Shown here: in pieces, positions 7,813-16,544 of the stretch
Position numbering within the stretch: the stretch's first letter is position 1
How the letters are laid out: the number at the start of each line of letters is the position of its first letter
Assembly (NCBI RefSeq): GCF_009733815.1
Contig: NZ_WNXY01000016.1
Location: 1-37,580, forward strand
Source of the DNA: Pseudactinotalea suaedae
GTDB lineage: Bacteria > Actinomycetota > Actinomycetes > Actinomycetales > Beutenbergiaceae
Direction: 5' to 3'
Length of the DNA: 37,580 bases
Translations under genes and position numbers: made by a program
The notes under the pieces: generated by a model
Databases searched by the model: none
What the model saw: the letters and a program-made list of their open reading frames with translations, nothing else
What the model was told of the DNA's origin: nothing

Positions 7813-9543
7813 TCAGCAGGGCGACCACTGGCAGACGCGGTACTGCCCGCCGCCGCGGATGTCCGGTCCGACCGAGCCATGACCCCAGAGATGGTCGCCG
7901 CCGGTCGAGCCCGCCGCGCTGCCGATGGACAGCGCGCCGGCGTAGACGTCGGGACCGTACGGGTCGCCCCAGCCGTTGGTCGAGGGCTGGATCTCCTGAG
8001 CGGTGCGGAACCACGCCTGCGTCAACGTCATGCCCGACCTGGCGTAGGAGGCGAACCGGCGGCCCTCCTCGGTGTTGTCGTAGGTGACGGCGGCGTATCC
8101 CAGCAGCACGTGCATGCCGTCGAAGATCCCGCGCCACCGGTCGAACACGCTGCCGCCCCCGTTGATCGCGTCGTCCTGCAACGGACCGCAGGCCGCGACG
8201 ACCGCCCACTCGAGGTTCTCCTGACCCCAGTGGTCGGAGGGGCTGTTGGGCTGGGCGCCCACGTCGGAGCTGTGCAGCCAGTCGCTGTTCCCGCCGGTCG
8301 CGAGCATCCAGCCGTCCGGGCTGGCGTGACCGGTGTAGAAGACGATGTCGACGTCGTCGACGTAGCTGTCGTCGTTCGACAACCAGTCGGACTTCCACGC
8401 GTTCTGGTTGCCCCAGTTGAAGCGCCGTGACCATCCTTCCGCCGTCATCTCGTCGACGAAACCCTGCGCGTTGGCCTGGCTGCCACCCAGCCCGCCGAAC
8501 TCGCCGATCCACGAGGCACCGAACGAGCGCGGGCGCAGCGCCTCCCAGATGAAGGGGTAGAGCTGCAGGTCGAGCTGGGGCTTCACGTACACGTTGCCGT
8601 TCGGTCCGCGGGTGAGCAGGTCCGAGGCGCGCACGCCGTGCCGCTCGAGCACCGAGGTGCTGACCGTGAGCGTGCTCGGCAGCACCTGACCGGGCACCAC
8701 GAGGTGCTTGAGGTCGGGGAACGCGCCGGGTTCGGCACGCGGCGGCGTCTCGGACTCCGGAACCCCGATCTCGCCGACGTCGGTCGCCGGGACGAGCCGC
8801 ACCCGGCTCGGCACCCAGCGGTCCCCGTCCTGCACCTCGGCGCTGACCGCGTACACCGGGAACATCAGCTCCTGCCCGCTGAAAGCCGGAGCGCTGTAGT
8901 ACCCGAGGGTGCTGCCGGTGATCCTGACGTCCTTGCGGCGCGTGCTGATGCCGGCCTGCCTGAGGGCCTGCGCCTGCGTCAGCAACGGCCGCTCGTCCAC
9001 GGCGTCGGCGTCGCGCCACACCCCGTGCGCGCCGGTGACCTGGCCGCCGTCACCCACCGTGGCTCGGAACCGGCCACCCCCGCCAAGCATCGGGATCGCC
9101 TCACCCGGGATGTCGTCACGGTCGGAGACGTCGACCACGACCTCCTGCCCGAACGTGGCCTCACCGCTGCGGGTGGTGCGCTTGCTCCCCCGCTCCGTGA
9201 CGGTCCTCGCCTGCCGGACCGTCCCCTTCGTGAGGCGGAACTGACGTCCCAGCTCGGGCAGCAACCGGACCCGCTGCAGCGCCTCGGTCGCGATCTCGGC
9301 GACGGCGGCCGGTCCGGGGATCTTGGTAGGAGCGGCGTCCCACAGCCGACCCAGGTCACCAGCCCAGACGCCGCCGCGCCCGCGGTCGACGTCCAGGTGC
9401 ACCTCCGGCCCGCGGATGCTGGTGGCGGGACCACGGGTCTGTGCGGTCAGGTCGCGACCACCCAGCACGTCTCTCGTCAGGCGGTCGACGTCGATGTCGG
9501 TCTCACGGCCGGCATGCACGGTGAAGATCGGCAGCGTTGCCAT
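7813..9543 (-). CDS. DUF6345-like protein with a caspase-type His/Cys dyad
   Basis: A 576-aa protein of unknown function. Residues 1-300 are a low-similarity region without a signal peptide. The C-terminal half resembles DUF6345 proteins: FGASWIGEFGG (341-351), RRFNWGNQNAWKSD (373-386), DVDIVFYTGHASPDGW (397-412) and LEWAVVAACGPL (444-455). The His406 in TGHA and Cys452 in AACG each follow a hydrophobic strand, the arrangement seen in caspase/gingipain-type (clan CD) peptidases, so a cysteine peptidase activity is conceivable but unproven. The start at 9543 is supported by GGAGAGGAG just upstream. It stands alone, with the methyltransferase gene of the leucine operon ending 77 bases upstream on the same strand. 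Confidence 0.72.
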   Translation of the reverse strand: MATLPIFTVHAGRETDIDVDRLTRDVLGGRDLTAQTRGPATSIRGPEVHLDVDRGRGGVWAGDLGRLWDAAPTKIPGPAAVAEIATEALQRVRLLPELGRQFRLTKGTVRQARTVTERGSKRTTRSGEATFGQEVVVDVSDRDDIPGEAIPMLGGGGRFRATVGDGGQVTGAHGVWRDADAVDERPLLTQAQALRQAGISTRRKDVRITGSTLGYYSAPAFSGQELMFPVYAVSAEVQDGDRWVPSRVRLVPATDVGEIGVPESETPPRAEPGAFPDLKHLVVPGQVLPSTLTVSTSVLERHGVRASDLLTRGPNGNVYVKPQLDLQLYPFIWEALRPRSFGASWIGEFGGLGGSQANAQGFVDEMTAEGWSRRFNWGNQNAWKSDWLSNDDSYVDDVDIVFYTGHASPDGWMLATGGNSDWLHSSDVGAQPNSPSDHWGQENLEWAVVAACGPLQDDAINGGGSVFDRWRGIFDGMHVLLGYAAVTYDNTEEGRRFASYARSGMTLTQAWFRTAQEIQPSTNGWGDPYGPDVYAGALSIGSAAGSTGGDHLWGHGSVGPDIRGGGQYRVCQWSPC

Positions 9544-9620
9544 CGTGGGGCTCCTCTCCTGCGCGGGGCGTGTCCCCGTACACCGATCAGGAGGGTGCGG
9601 GAGCACCGCTGATACCCGCG

Positions 9621-10418
9621 TCAGGACGGCCGCAGAGCCTTCAACCAGAAGCGCTTCATCGTCAACCGGACCTGCCCACCGTGCGTGCGGCGATGAAGGT
9701 CGAGCAGCGGGTCGGCGTAACGGTCGACCGTGAAGTCCGCAGGCGCCTCCCACGGCACCCGCTGCAGGTACGCGACCAGCGCCGCGACGTCGGTGAAGGT
9801 GTAGCCGCCGACTAGCTCGGCGCCGTCCACCACCTCCAGGCCGGCGTCCAGCAGCTCCTGCCGGAAGCGCCGATGCCTCACCTGCGGCGCCGTCGGCTCG
9901 TGCCCGAGCAGGTCCCGAAGCTCCCCCAGCTCGTCACCGCCGACCTGCTGGGTGAGGAACGCCCCGCCCGCAGCGAGCACGCGCGCGACCTCGGCCGGGT
10001 GGTACGCCTCGTGCCGGTTGAGCACCACGTCGAACGCGCCGTCGTCGAACGGCATGGTGGCCGGCTCAGGGTCGTCGTCGGGCTGGCCGAACTCGCGGAC
10101 CTCGATCCCGTGCGTAGCCAGCGCGTCCCGGGCGACAGCCACGTTCGGCGCCCAGCCCTCGGTGGCGGTCACCACGGCGGGCCACGACACCCCGGACGCC
10201 GCTGCCCGCTCCTTGAGCCCGAGCAGGGTCTCGCCGCCGCCGGTGCCCATGTCGAGCGCGCATCTGGCGGCGCCGAGAGCCCGCACGCACAGCGCCGGGA
10301 AGTCCCACGGCGTCGGGTCGGCCCGCATGCGTCCCTCGAGGTCCGCGAAGCTCCAACCGGTGGGCTGCTCCCGCTCCTCCTCGCGCCAGCGCGCCAGCAG
10401 CTGACCCTCAGAGGCCAC
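9621..10418 (-). CDS. SAM-dependent methyltransferase (class I)
   Basis: A 265-aa class I methyltransferase. The SAM-binding loop is ALDMGTGGGE (54-63), followed by the acidic end of strand 2 (VTATEGW), FDDGAFDVVLNRHE (strand 4 region) and an ARVLAAGGAFLTQQVGGDE segment, as in UbiE-like and RNA/small-molecule methyltransferases. The GTG start at 10418 lies inside the last codons of the CitE-like gene (11-base overlap), so it is the last gene of the leucine-type operon and is translationally coupled. Its substrate is unknown; the co-translation with a CoA lyase is unusual. A similar Trm/rRNA-type role outside the pathway is equally possible. Confidence 0.85.
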   Translation of the reverse strand: MASEGQLLARWREEEREQPTGWSFADLEGRMRADPTPWDFPALCVRALGAARCALDMGTGGGETLLGLKERAAASGVSWPAVVTATEGWAPNVAVARDALATHGIEVREFGQPDDDPEPATMPFDDGAFDVVLNRHEAYHPAEVARVLAAGGAFLTQQVGGDELGELRDLLGHEPTAPQVRHRRFRQELLDAGLEVVDGAELVGGYTFTDVAALVAYLQRVPWEAPADFTVDRYADPLLDLHRRTHGGQVRLTMKRFWLKALRPS

Positions 10419-11217
10419 GGAGCACCCGGCGTGCCAGCACGAGCACGGGCTCGTCGACCATCTGCCCCTCGAACCGGAACACGCCGGGCCGCTCGCCGGC
10501 AGCGGTCAGCACCGCCCGCGCCCACGCGACCCGGTCCTCGCTCGGGCGGTACGCGTCGCGGACGACCGCGACCTGGTCGGGGTGCAGGCACGCGGTCGCG
10601 GCGAACCCGCTCGCGGCGGCGTCCTCGGCCTCGGCGCGCAGGCCGTCGTGGTCCCCGAGGTCGGTGTGCACGGCGTCGATCGCTGCCCTCCCGGACGCCC
10701 CCGCGGCGAGCAGCACGGCCGCGCGCGCGTGCACGGCGACGTCCCGGTACCGCCCGGACGGCCACCTGCTCGCCGTCCCTCCCAGTGAGGCGACCAGGTC
10801 CTCGGCACCCCACATCAGCGCGACCACACCCTCCGCCGCAGCGATCTCCGCCGCTGCCACCACGCCACGGGCGGTCTCGACGAGGGCGACGACGTCGTAC
10901 CCCGCCAGCGCCCCGACGTCGGCGATCGACTCGGTCTTGGGCAGCATCACGGTCCGGTATCCCGTGCCCGCGAGCGCCTCCAGATCCGCCGCGAGCTCGC
11001 CGGACCGCGCCCCGTTCACGCGCACGATCGTGCGCGCCGGGTCCAACGGGCTCGCCCGCAGCGCGTGCCGCGCCGCCGGCTTGTCGGCGGGGGCGACGGC
11101 GTCCTCCAGGTCGAGGATGACGGCGTCGGCGCGCTCGCCGGCCTTGGCGTACCGGTCCGGGCGGTTCCCGGGGCAGAACAGCAGCGCCGGCCCCATCGTG
11201 AACGCGTCAGTGCTCAC
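10408..11217 (-). CDS. citE: CitE-like hydroxyacyl-CoA lyase (HpcH/HpaI aldolase family)
   Basis: A 269-aa TIM-barrel lyase of the citrate lyase beta/malyl-CoA lyase group. Landmarks: ALLFCPGNRPDRYAKA (11-26), the metal/substrate strand AVILDLEDAV, VNGARSGE, MLPKTES, ALVETARGV with the catalytic-site Glu, MWGAEDL and CLHPDQV. The M. tuberculosis protein at the same operon position (Rv2498c) is known to cleave HMG-CoA and citramalyl-CoA, linking leucine breakdown and itaconate removal; the same role is inferred here from synteny. The GTG start at 11217 overlaps the MaoC stop in GTGA. No alpha or gamma citrate lyase subunits are near, so it is not part of a citrate lyase complex. Confidence 0.87.
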   Translation of the reverse strand: MSTDAFTMGPALLFCPGNRPDRYAKAGERADAVILDLEDAVAPADKPAARHALRASPLDPARTIVRVNGARSGELAADLEALAGTGYRTVMLPKTESIADVGALAGYDVVALVETARGVVAAAEIAAAEGVVALMWGAEDLVASLGGTASRWPSGRYRDVAVHARAAVLLAAGASGRAAIDAVHTDLGDHDGLRAEAEDAAASGFAATACLHPDQVAVVRDAYRPSEDRVAWARAVLTAAGERPGVFRFEGQMVDEPVLVLARRVLRGL

Positions 11218-11714
11218 CGACCGGCACCCGCCTCGTGCGCCAGGTGGTCCGCCTCGCTCGACCACATCAGCACGCTGCGGGTGGCGACCGCGACCACGAC
11301 CTCGTCCTGGTTGCGACCGGTGTGCTCGAAGGTCGCGATCCCCTGGCCCGGCCGCGAGCGCGACTCCCGCTTGGCCGTGAGGACCGTCTGGCCGTAGAGG
11401 GTGTCGCCGTGGAACATCGGCGCGGGGAAGCGGACCTCCTCGAAGCCGAGGTTCGCCACGATGGTGCCCTGCGTCAGGTGACCGACCGAGAGCCCCACGA
11501 GCGTCGCGAGCGTGAGCATCGAGTTCACCAGCCGCTGCCCGAACGGCTGCGCGGCGCTGTAGGCGGCGTCCAGGTGCAGCGCCTGAGGGTTCATCGACAG
11601 CGTCGAGAACAGCACGTTGTCAGCCTCGGTGATCGTGCGCCCCGGCGCGTGCCGGTAGACCACGCCCTCGCTGAGCTCGTCGAGATAGAACCCTCGCTGC
11701 TGCACCTGCTCCAT
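11214..11714 (-). CDS. MaoC-family (R)-specific enoyl-CoA hydratase
   Basis: A 166-aa single hot-dog protein. It starts RGFYLDELSEGVVYRHAPGRTITEADNVLFS, in which the asparagine/aspartate position of the MaoC hydratase motif is recognisable (ITEADNVLFS), and continues MNPQALHLD..., the substrate-pocket segment. It is the usual length for the family. The ATG at 11714 has GGAGGAG just upstream; it starts 40 bases after the acyl-CoA dehydrogenase stop. In M. tuberculosis the corresponding gene (Rv2499c) sits in the same place between fadE19 and citE and is linked to hydration of itaconyl/methylglutaconyl-type CoA esters. Here the same step, producing the substrate of the lyase, is inferred. No classical crotonase hydratase is present in the operon. 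Confidence 0.87.
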   Translation of the reverse strand: MEQVQQRGFYLDELSEGVVYRHAPGRTITEADNVLFSTLSMNPQALHLDAAYSAAQPFGQRLVNSMLTLATLVGLSVGHLTQGTIVANLGFEEVRFPAPMFHGDTLYGQTVLTAKRESRSRPGQGIATFEHTGRNQDEVVVAVATRSVLMWSSEADHLAHEAGAGR

Positions 11715-11754
11715 CGCTCCTCCGCCTCGATCATCCCGCACGCTGCCCACGAGA

Positions 11755-12936
11755 TCACACGCCGCCACCGGAGAGCCCGAGCGCCCGGGCGATCACCATC
11801 AGCTGCACCTCGCTCGTCCCCTCGCCGATCTCGAGGATCTTGCTGTCCCGGTAGTGCCGCGCCACCACGGTGCTGTTGAGGAACCCGTAGCCGCCGAAGA
11901 TCTGCGAGGCGTCGTGCGCGCACGCCACCGCGGCCTCGCTCGCCACCAGCTTCGCCATCGACGCCTGCTTCTTGAAGGGTTCACCGGCCGCCATCAACCG
12001 TGCCGCCTCGACCCACGCGAGCCGTGCGGTGTGCACCTTGGCCGCCATCCGCGCGATCGTGAAGGCGATGTGCTGGCTCGCCTCGAGCGGCCGGCCGAAC
12101 ACCACCCGCTCCTTGCTGTAGCGGATCGCCTCCTCCAGGCAGCCCTGTGCGGCGCCGGTCGCGAGCGCCGCGAACGCGATCCGCCCCTCGTCGAGGCACG
12201 CGACGGCGTAGGCGAACCCGCGACCCCGCTCCCCCAGCATGGCGGCGGTGGGCACGCGCACGTCGGTCAGCGTCAGCGGGTGGGTGTCGGAGGTGTGCCA
12301 GCCGATCTTGTCGTAGGAGGGCCCGACCTCCAGCCCCTCGCTCGGCACCGGGACGAGGAACGCGGTGAGCTCGGGCGCGGTGCTGCCGTCGGGCCTGGTG
12401 ATCTCGCCGGTCACCGCCGTGACGGTGACCAGCCGGGTGATGTCGGTGCCCGAGTTGGTGATGAACTGCTTGGTGCCGTTGAGGACCCAGTGATGGCCGT
12501 CGAGCACGGCGGTGGTCTCGGTGGCGCCGGCGTCCGAACCCGCGCGCGCCTCCGTCAGCCCGAACGCGGCCAGCGCCTCGCCCGCGGCGAGCATGGGCAA
12601 CCACGCGTCGCGCTGCTGCTGGGAGCCGAACCGCAGGATCGGCATCGCTCCGAGCCCGATCGCGGCCTCCAGGGTGACCCCCAGGCTCTGGTCCACGCGG
12701 CCGATCTGCTCGACCGCGAGGCAGAACGCGGTGTAGTCGCCCTCGGGTGTGGAACCCCCGTAGCGAGCCGGGAACGGGAGGGCGAACAGACCCATCTCGC
12801 CCATCTGGCGGATGATCGCGTAGGGCAGCGTCTGCTTGGTGTCGTAGTCGTAGGAAGCCGGCGCGACGACCGTGTCGGCGAGCTCCCGGACCTGCTCGGC
12901 CAGCGCTACCTGTGCGGGGGTGAACCCGTACTCCAT
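11755..12936 (-). CDS. Acyl-CoA dehydrogenase (likely isovaleryl-CoA type)
   Basis: FAD flavoenzyme that oxidises an acyl-CoA to the 2-enoyl-CoA, passing electrons to ETF. It is 393 aa, the usual length. Family signatures: AAFGLTEARAGSDAGA (FAD/substrate loop), WVLNGTKQFITNSG, SKERVVFGRPLEASQ, QIFGGYGFLNS and the catalytic base Glu at about 372 in EIGEGTSEVQ. ATG 12936 is preceded by AAGGAG 7 bases upstream; the gene begins 28 bases after the biotin carboxylase stop. The position next to the methylcrotonyl-CoA carboxylase subunits makes isovaleryl-CoA (from leucine) the most likely substrate, as for fadE19 in M. tuberculosis. Substrate assignment is by context only. Confidence 0.9.
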   Translation of the reverse strand: MEYGFTPAQVALAEQVRELADTVVAPASYDYDTKQTLPYAIIRQMGEMGLFALPFPARYGGSTPEGDYTAFCLAVEQIGRVDQSLGVTLEAAIGLGAMPILRFGSQQQRDAWLPMLAAGEALAAFGLTEARAGSDAGATETTAVLDGHHWVLNGTKQFITNSGTDITRLVTVTAVTGEITRPDGSTAPELTAFLVPVPSEGLEVGPSYDKIGWHTSDTHPLTLTDVRVPTAAMLGERGRGFAYAVACLDEGRIAFAALATGAAQGCLEEAIRYSKERVVFGRPLEASQHIAFTIARMAAKVHTARLAWVEAARLMAAGEPFKKQASMAKLVASEAAVACAHDASQIFGGYGFLNSTVVARHYRDSKILEIGEGTSEVQLMVIARALGLSGGGV

Positions 12937-12964
12937 CGAAGACTCCTTCGTCCGATCTCGTGGA

Positions 12965-14851
12965 TCATTGCGAACCCGGGCTCCGGTCTTGTGGACCGCC
13001 CGGGTGGGGGTGAACGGTGGCGAGAACCTGGTCGGCTGTGACCGTCTCGCCGTGCCTGACGGCAAGCACGAGCGTACCGGCGACCGGCGCCGTCACGGGG
13101 TTCTCCATCTTCATCGCCTCGACGACGGCGATCACCTCGCCGGCCTCGACCGCCGCCCCGTCCGTGGCCGGGACCGCGATCACCGTGCCGGGCATCGGGG
13201 TGCGGACCTGCGGGTCCGGTGCCGCTCCCGCACGCACGCGGCGGGACCGCTCGACGGCCTCGTCGCGGGTGCGTCGGCGCACCGCCCAGGTGTCGCCGTC
13301 GCGCCACACCCACGCCGTCCCGTTCTCGACGGCGGAGCGCACCCCGGTGGGTGGCTCACCGGGGACCGGGGTCTCGTAGGCACGATCGCCCAGCAGCAGC
13401 GTGATCGTCGGGGTCCGGTGCTCCCCCACCCGCCAGCCGGACCGCACCGCCCAGGGCGAGGCACCGCCGTCGGGCTCGGGACGGAGCGCGAAGGCGGCGG
13501 CCGCGAGCGCCTGGTCGTCCGGCTCGGCGGGCGGGGGCGGCTCGAAGGAGTCGAGGAAGGCGGTGTCGGCGCCCGCATCGCGGACCTGCGGCGCGATGAG
13601 CACCGCACGCAGGTAGCTGAGGTTGGTGTGCACGCCGAGCAGCACGGTCTGGGCGAGCGCGGCGTCGAGCCGTTCGATCGCCTCCGCGCGGCTGGCTCCG
13701 TGCGCGATCACCTTGAGCAGCATCGGGTCGTAGTCGGCCGTGACCACCGAGCCCGACCACACGCCCGAGTCGATCCGCACCCCGGCCGGCTCGCTCACCT
13801 CCAGCAGCCGCCCGGTGCTCGGCACGAAGCCCCGGTCGGGCCGTTCGGCGTACACGCGCGCCTCGACCGCGTGCCCGGTCTCGGTGAGCTCACCCAGCCG
13901 CAGCTGCTCGCCCGCCGCGACCCGGAGCTGGGCCTGCACGAGATCGACGCCGGTGACCGCCTCGGTCACGGGGTGCTCGACCTGCAGCCGGGTGTTCATC
14001 TCCAGGAAGTACCACTGCCGCGGATCCTCGCCAGAGACGAGGAACTCCACCGTGCCGGCCCCCACGTAGCCGACGCTCGCCGCCACCCGCGCCGCCGCCG
14101 CCACGATCGCCTCGCGCACCTCCCCCTGCGGGTACGGCGCCGGTGCCTCCTCGATGACCTTCTGGTGCCGGCGCTGCAGCGAGCACTCCCGCAGCCCGAG
14201 AACCTCGAGGTGGCCGTGCCGGTCCCCGAGCACCTGCGCCTCGATGTGCCGCGGCTGCCGCACCAGCCGCTCGAGCAGCAACGTGTCGTCGCCGAACGCC
14301 GCGGCCGCGACGCGCTGCGCCGCCGCGAGCGCCGCGGGCAGGTCCGCGGGGTCGCGCACGATCTGCATGCCCTTGCCGCCGCCACCCGCGCTGGGCTTGA
14401 CGATGAGCGGGTAGCCCACGTCCTCGGCGCGAGCCGGATCGGTCGTGCCCGGCACGACCGGCACGCCGAGCGCCGCCACGTGCGCCCTGGCGGCGATCTT
14501 GTCGCCCATCAGCCGCAGCGCGCGCTCGTCGGGGCCGACCCACACGAGCCCCGCTGCCGTGCACGCGGCCGCGAGCACCGGGCTCTCCGACAGGAACCCG
14601 TAGCCCGGGTGGATCGCCTGCGCACCCGCACGCAGCGCGACGTCGACGATCGCGGCGGCGTCGAGGTAGTCGGGGATCTCGAACGCGAGGTCTGCCTCCT
14701 GGACATGGCGGGCCGGGGCCGGCCCGCCGTCGGGAGCGGTGAACACCGCGACAGCCGTGCCACCCGACCGGCACACGGCCGTGATCACCCGCACCGCGAT
14801 CTCGCCGCGGTTGGCCACCAGGACACGCTCGAACGGACGCCCCGTCGTCAT
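12965..14851 (-). CDS. accA1: Biotin carboxylase/biotin carrier subunit of an acyl-CoA carboxylase (AccA1/MCC alpha type)
   Basis: Carboxylates its own biotin using ATP and bicarbonate and passes the carboxyl group to the partner transferase. It is 628 aa. The N-terminal domain starts FERVLVANRGEIAVRV; the ATP-grasp glycine loop is IVKPSAGGGGKGMQIV; HIEAQVLGDRHG, EMNTRLQVEHPVTE and the EARVYAE strand complete the biotin carboxylase core. The carrier domain at the C-terminus has the biotinylation motif EAMKMEN with Lys581. The ATG at 14851 is 5 bases after the transferase stop with GAGGGAG directly against it, so translation is probably coupled. In M. tuberculosis AccA1 pairs with AccD1 as 3-methylcrotonyl-CoA carboxylase. 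Confidence 0.93.
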   Translation of the reverse strand: MTTGRPFERVLVANRGEIAVRVITAVCRSGGTAVAVFTAPDGGPAPARHVQEADLAFEIPDYLDAAAIVDVALRAGAQAIHPGYGFLSESPVLAAACTAAGLVWVGPDERALRLMGDKIAARAHVAALGVPVVPGTTDPARAEDVGYPLIVKPSAGGGGKGMQIVRDPADLPAALAAAQRVAAAAFGDDTLLLERLVRQPRHIEAQVLGDRHGHLEVLGLRECSLQRRHQKVIEEAPAPYPQGEVREAIVAAAARVAASVGYVGAGTVEFLVSGEDPRQWYFLEMNTRLQVEHPVTEAVTGVDLVQAQLRVAAGEQLRLGELTETGHAVEARVYAERPDRGFVPSTGRLLEVSEPAGVRIDSGVWSGSVVTADYDPMLLKVIAHGASRAEAIERLDAALAQTVLLGVHTNLSYLRAVLIAPQVRDAGADTAFLDSFEPPPPAEPDDQALAAAAFALRPEPDGGASPWAVRSGWRVGEHRTPTITLLLGDRAYETPVPGEPPTGVRSAVENGTAWVWRDGDTWAVRRRTRDEAVERSRRVRAGAAPDPQVRTPMPGTVIAVPATDGAAVEAGEVIAVVEAMKMENPVTAPVAGTLVLAVRHGETVTADQVLATVHPHPGGPQDRSPGSQ

Positions 14852-14856
14852 CTCCC

Positions 14857-16473
14857 TCACATCCTGAACAGGCCGAAGCGGGGCTCGGGCAGCGGCGTCC
14901 GGGAGACGACGTCGAGCGCCAGCCCGAGCACGGTGCGGGTGTCCGCGGGGTCGATCACGCCGTCGTCCCAGAGCCGGGCGGTCGCGTGGTATGGGCTGCC
15001 CTGGGCCTCGTAGCGCTCCCGGATCGGGGCGGCGAACGCCTCCTCGTCCTCGGGCGACCACTCCTCGCCGCGCGCGGCCAGCTGGTCGCGGCGCACGGTC
15101 GAGAGCACCGACGCCGCCTGCCGCCCACCCATCACCGAGATTCGCGCACCCGGCCACATCCACAGGAACCGGGGCGAGTACGCGCGCCCGCACATCGAGT
15201 AGTTGCCCGCGCCGAAGGATCCGCCCACCACGACCGTCAGCTTCGGCACCCGGGTGGTGGCGACCGCGGTGACCATCTTGGCGCCGTCCTTGGCGATACC
15301 GCCGGCCTCGGCGGCGCTGCCGACCATGAAGCCCGCGACGTTCTGCAGGAACAGCAGCGGGATGCCGCGCTGGTCGCACAGCTCGATGAAGTGGGCCCCC
15401 TTGAGCGCGCTCGCGCTGAGCAGCACGCCGTTGTTCGCGACGACGCCCACCGGGTGGCCGTGGATGTGCGCGAACCCGGTCACGAGGGTGGTGCCGTACT
15501 CGGGCTTGAACTCCACGAGCTCGCTGCCGTCGACGACCCGGGCGATCACCTCGCGGGGGTCGTAGGGCTGGTTGACGTCGGTCGGCACCGCTCCGTACAG
15601 GTCCGCCGGGTCGACCACGGGCTCACGGACCTCGCGCACCTGCCACGCGGGCTCGGCCGGCGGCGGCAGCGTCGCGACCATGTCACGCAGGATCGCGAGC
15701 GCGTGCTCGTCGGAGTCGGCGAGATGGTCGACGACGCCGCTGGTCCGGGCGTGCACCTCGCCGCCGCCGAGCTCCTCGGCACTGACGACCTCGCCGATCG
15801 CAGCCTTCACGAGCGGCGGCCCGCCGAGGAAGATGGTGCCCTGACCGGCGACGATCACCGACTCGTCCGCCATCGCCGGCACGTAGGCGCCGCCCGCGGT
15901 GCAGGACCCCAGCACGGCGGCGAGCTGCGGGATCCCGTCCGCGCTCATCCTCGCCTGGTTGAAGAAGATCCGCCCGAAGTGCTGGGCGTCCGGGAAGACC
16001 TCGTCCTGCATCTCCAGGTTCGCCCCGCCCGAGTCCACCAGGTACAGGCACGGCAAGCGGTTCTCCGCCGCGATCTGCTGCGCACGCAGGTGCTTCTTCA
16101 CGGTCAGCGGGTAGTACGCGCCACCCTTGACCGTGGCGTCGTTGCACACGATGAGAACCTCGCGGCCCGCCACCCTGCCGATGCCGGCCACGACACCGGC
16201 ACCCGGGCACTCGCCGTCGTACATGTCCTCAGCGGCGAGCGGCGCGATCTCCAGGAACGGGCTGCCCTCGTCGAGGAGCTCGTCGACGCGCTGCCGCGGC
16301 AGCAGCTTGCCCCGCGAGAGATGGCGCTCGCGGGAACGTTCCGGGCCCCCTCGCGCGGCCCTCGCCAGCCGCTCGCGCAGCTCGGCCACGAGGGCACGCT
16401 GGCCCTCATCGTTCGCCCTGTACGCCTCGCTCGCCGGGTCGACGGCGGTGGTCAGCGTGGTCCTCGTCGGCAT
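14857..16473 (-). CDS. accD1: Carboxyltransferase subunit, 3-methylcrotonyl-CoA carboxylase type (AccD1/MCC beta)
   Basis: Transfers the carboxyl group from biotin to 3-methylcrotonyl-CoA in leucine breakdown. The protein is 538 aa, the normal length. It has strongly MCC-beta-like segments: [84 protein letters not shown] and the second oxyanion region [33 protein letters not shown] lies about 6 bases before ATG 16473. It is the first gene of the six-gene operon; no regulator of the LiuR/MerR or TetR type lies beside it. The specific match to MCC-beta over propionyl- or acetyl-CoA carboxylase beta is from memory of these family segments. Confidence 0.93.
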   Translation of the reverse strand: MPTRTTLTTAVDPASEAYRANDEGQRALVAELRERLARAARGGPERSRERHLSRGKLLPRQRVDELLDEGSPFLEIAPLAAEDMYDGECPGAGVVAGIGRVAGREVLIVCNDATVKGGAYYPLTVKKHLRAQQIAAENRLPCLYLVDSGGANLEMQDEVFPDAQHFGRIFFNQARMSADGIPQLAAVLGSCTAGGAYVPAMADESVIVAGQGTIFLGGPPLVKAAIGEVVSAEELGGGEVHARTSGVVDHLADSDEHALAILRDMVATLPPPAEPAWQVREVREPVVDPADLYGAVPTDVNQPYDPREVIARVVDGSELVEFKPEYGTTLVTGFAHIHGHPVGVVANNGVLLSASALKGAHFIELCDQRGIPLLFLQNVAGFMVGSAAEAGGIAKDGAKMVTAVATTRVPKLTVVVGGSFGAGNYSMCGRAYSPRFLWMWPGARISVMGGRQAASVLSTVRRDQLAARGEEWSPEDEEAFAAPIRERYEAQGSPYHATARLWDDGVIDPADTRTVLGLALDVVSRTPLPEPRFGLFRM

Positions 16474-16544
16474 CGACGCTCCTTCGCGCGGGGGTGGCCC
16501 GCTGGCGCAAGGATGTCACGACGGCGCCGCCGCCGAGAACGTCC

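Noticed and set aside
10408-11217. Citrate lyase beta subunit of a citrate-fermentation operon
   Set aside because: No citD, citF, citC or citX genes are adjacent, and the operon order matches the M. tuberculosis leucine cluster instead.
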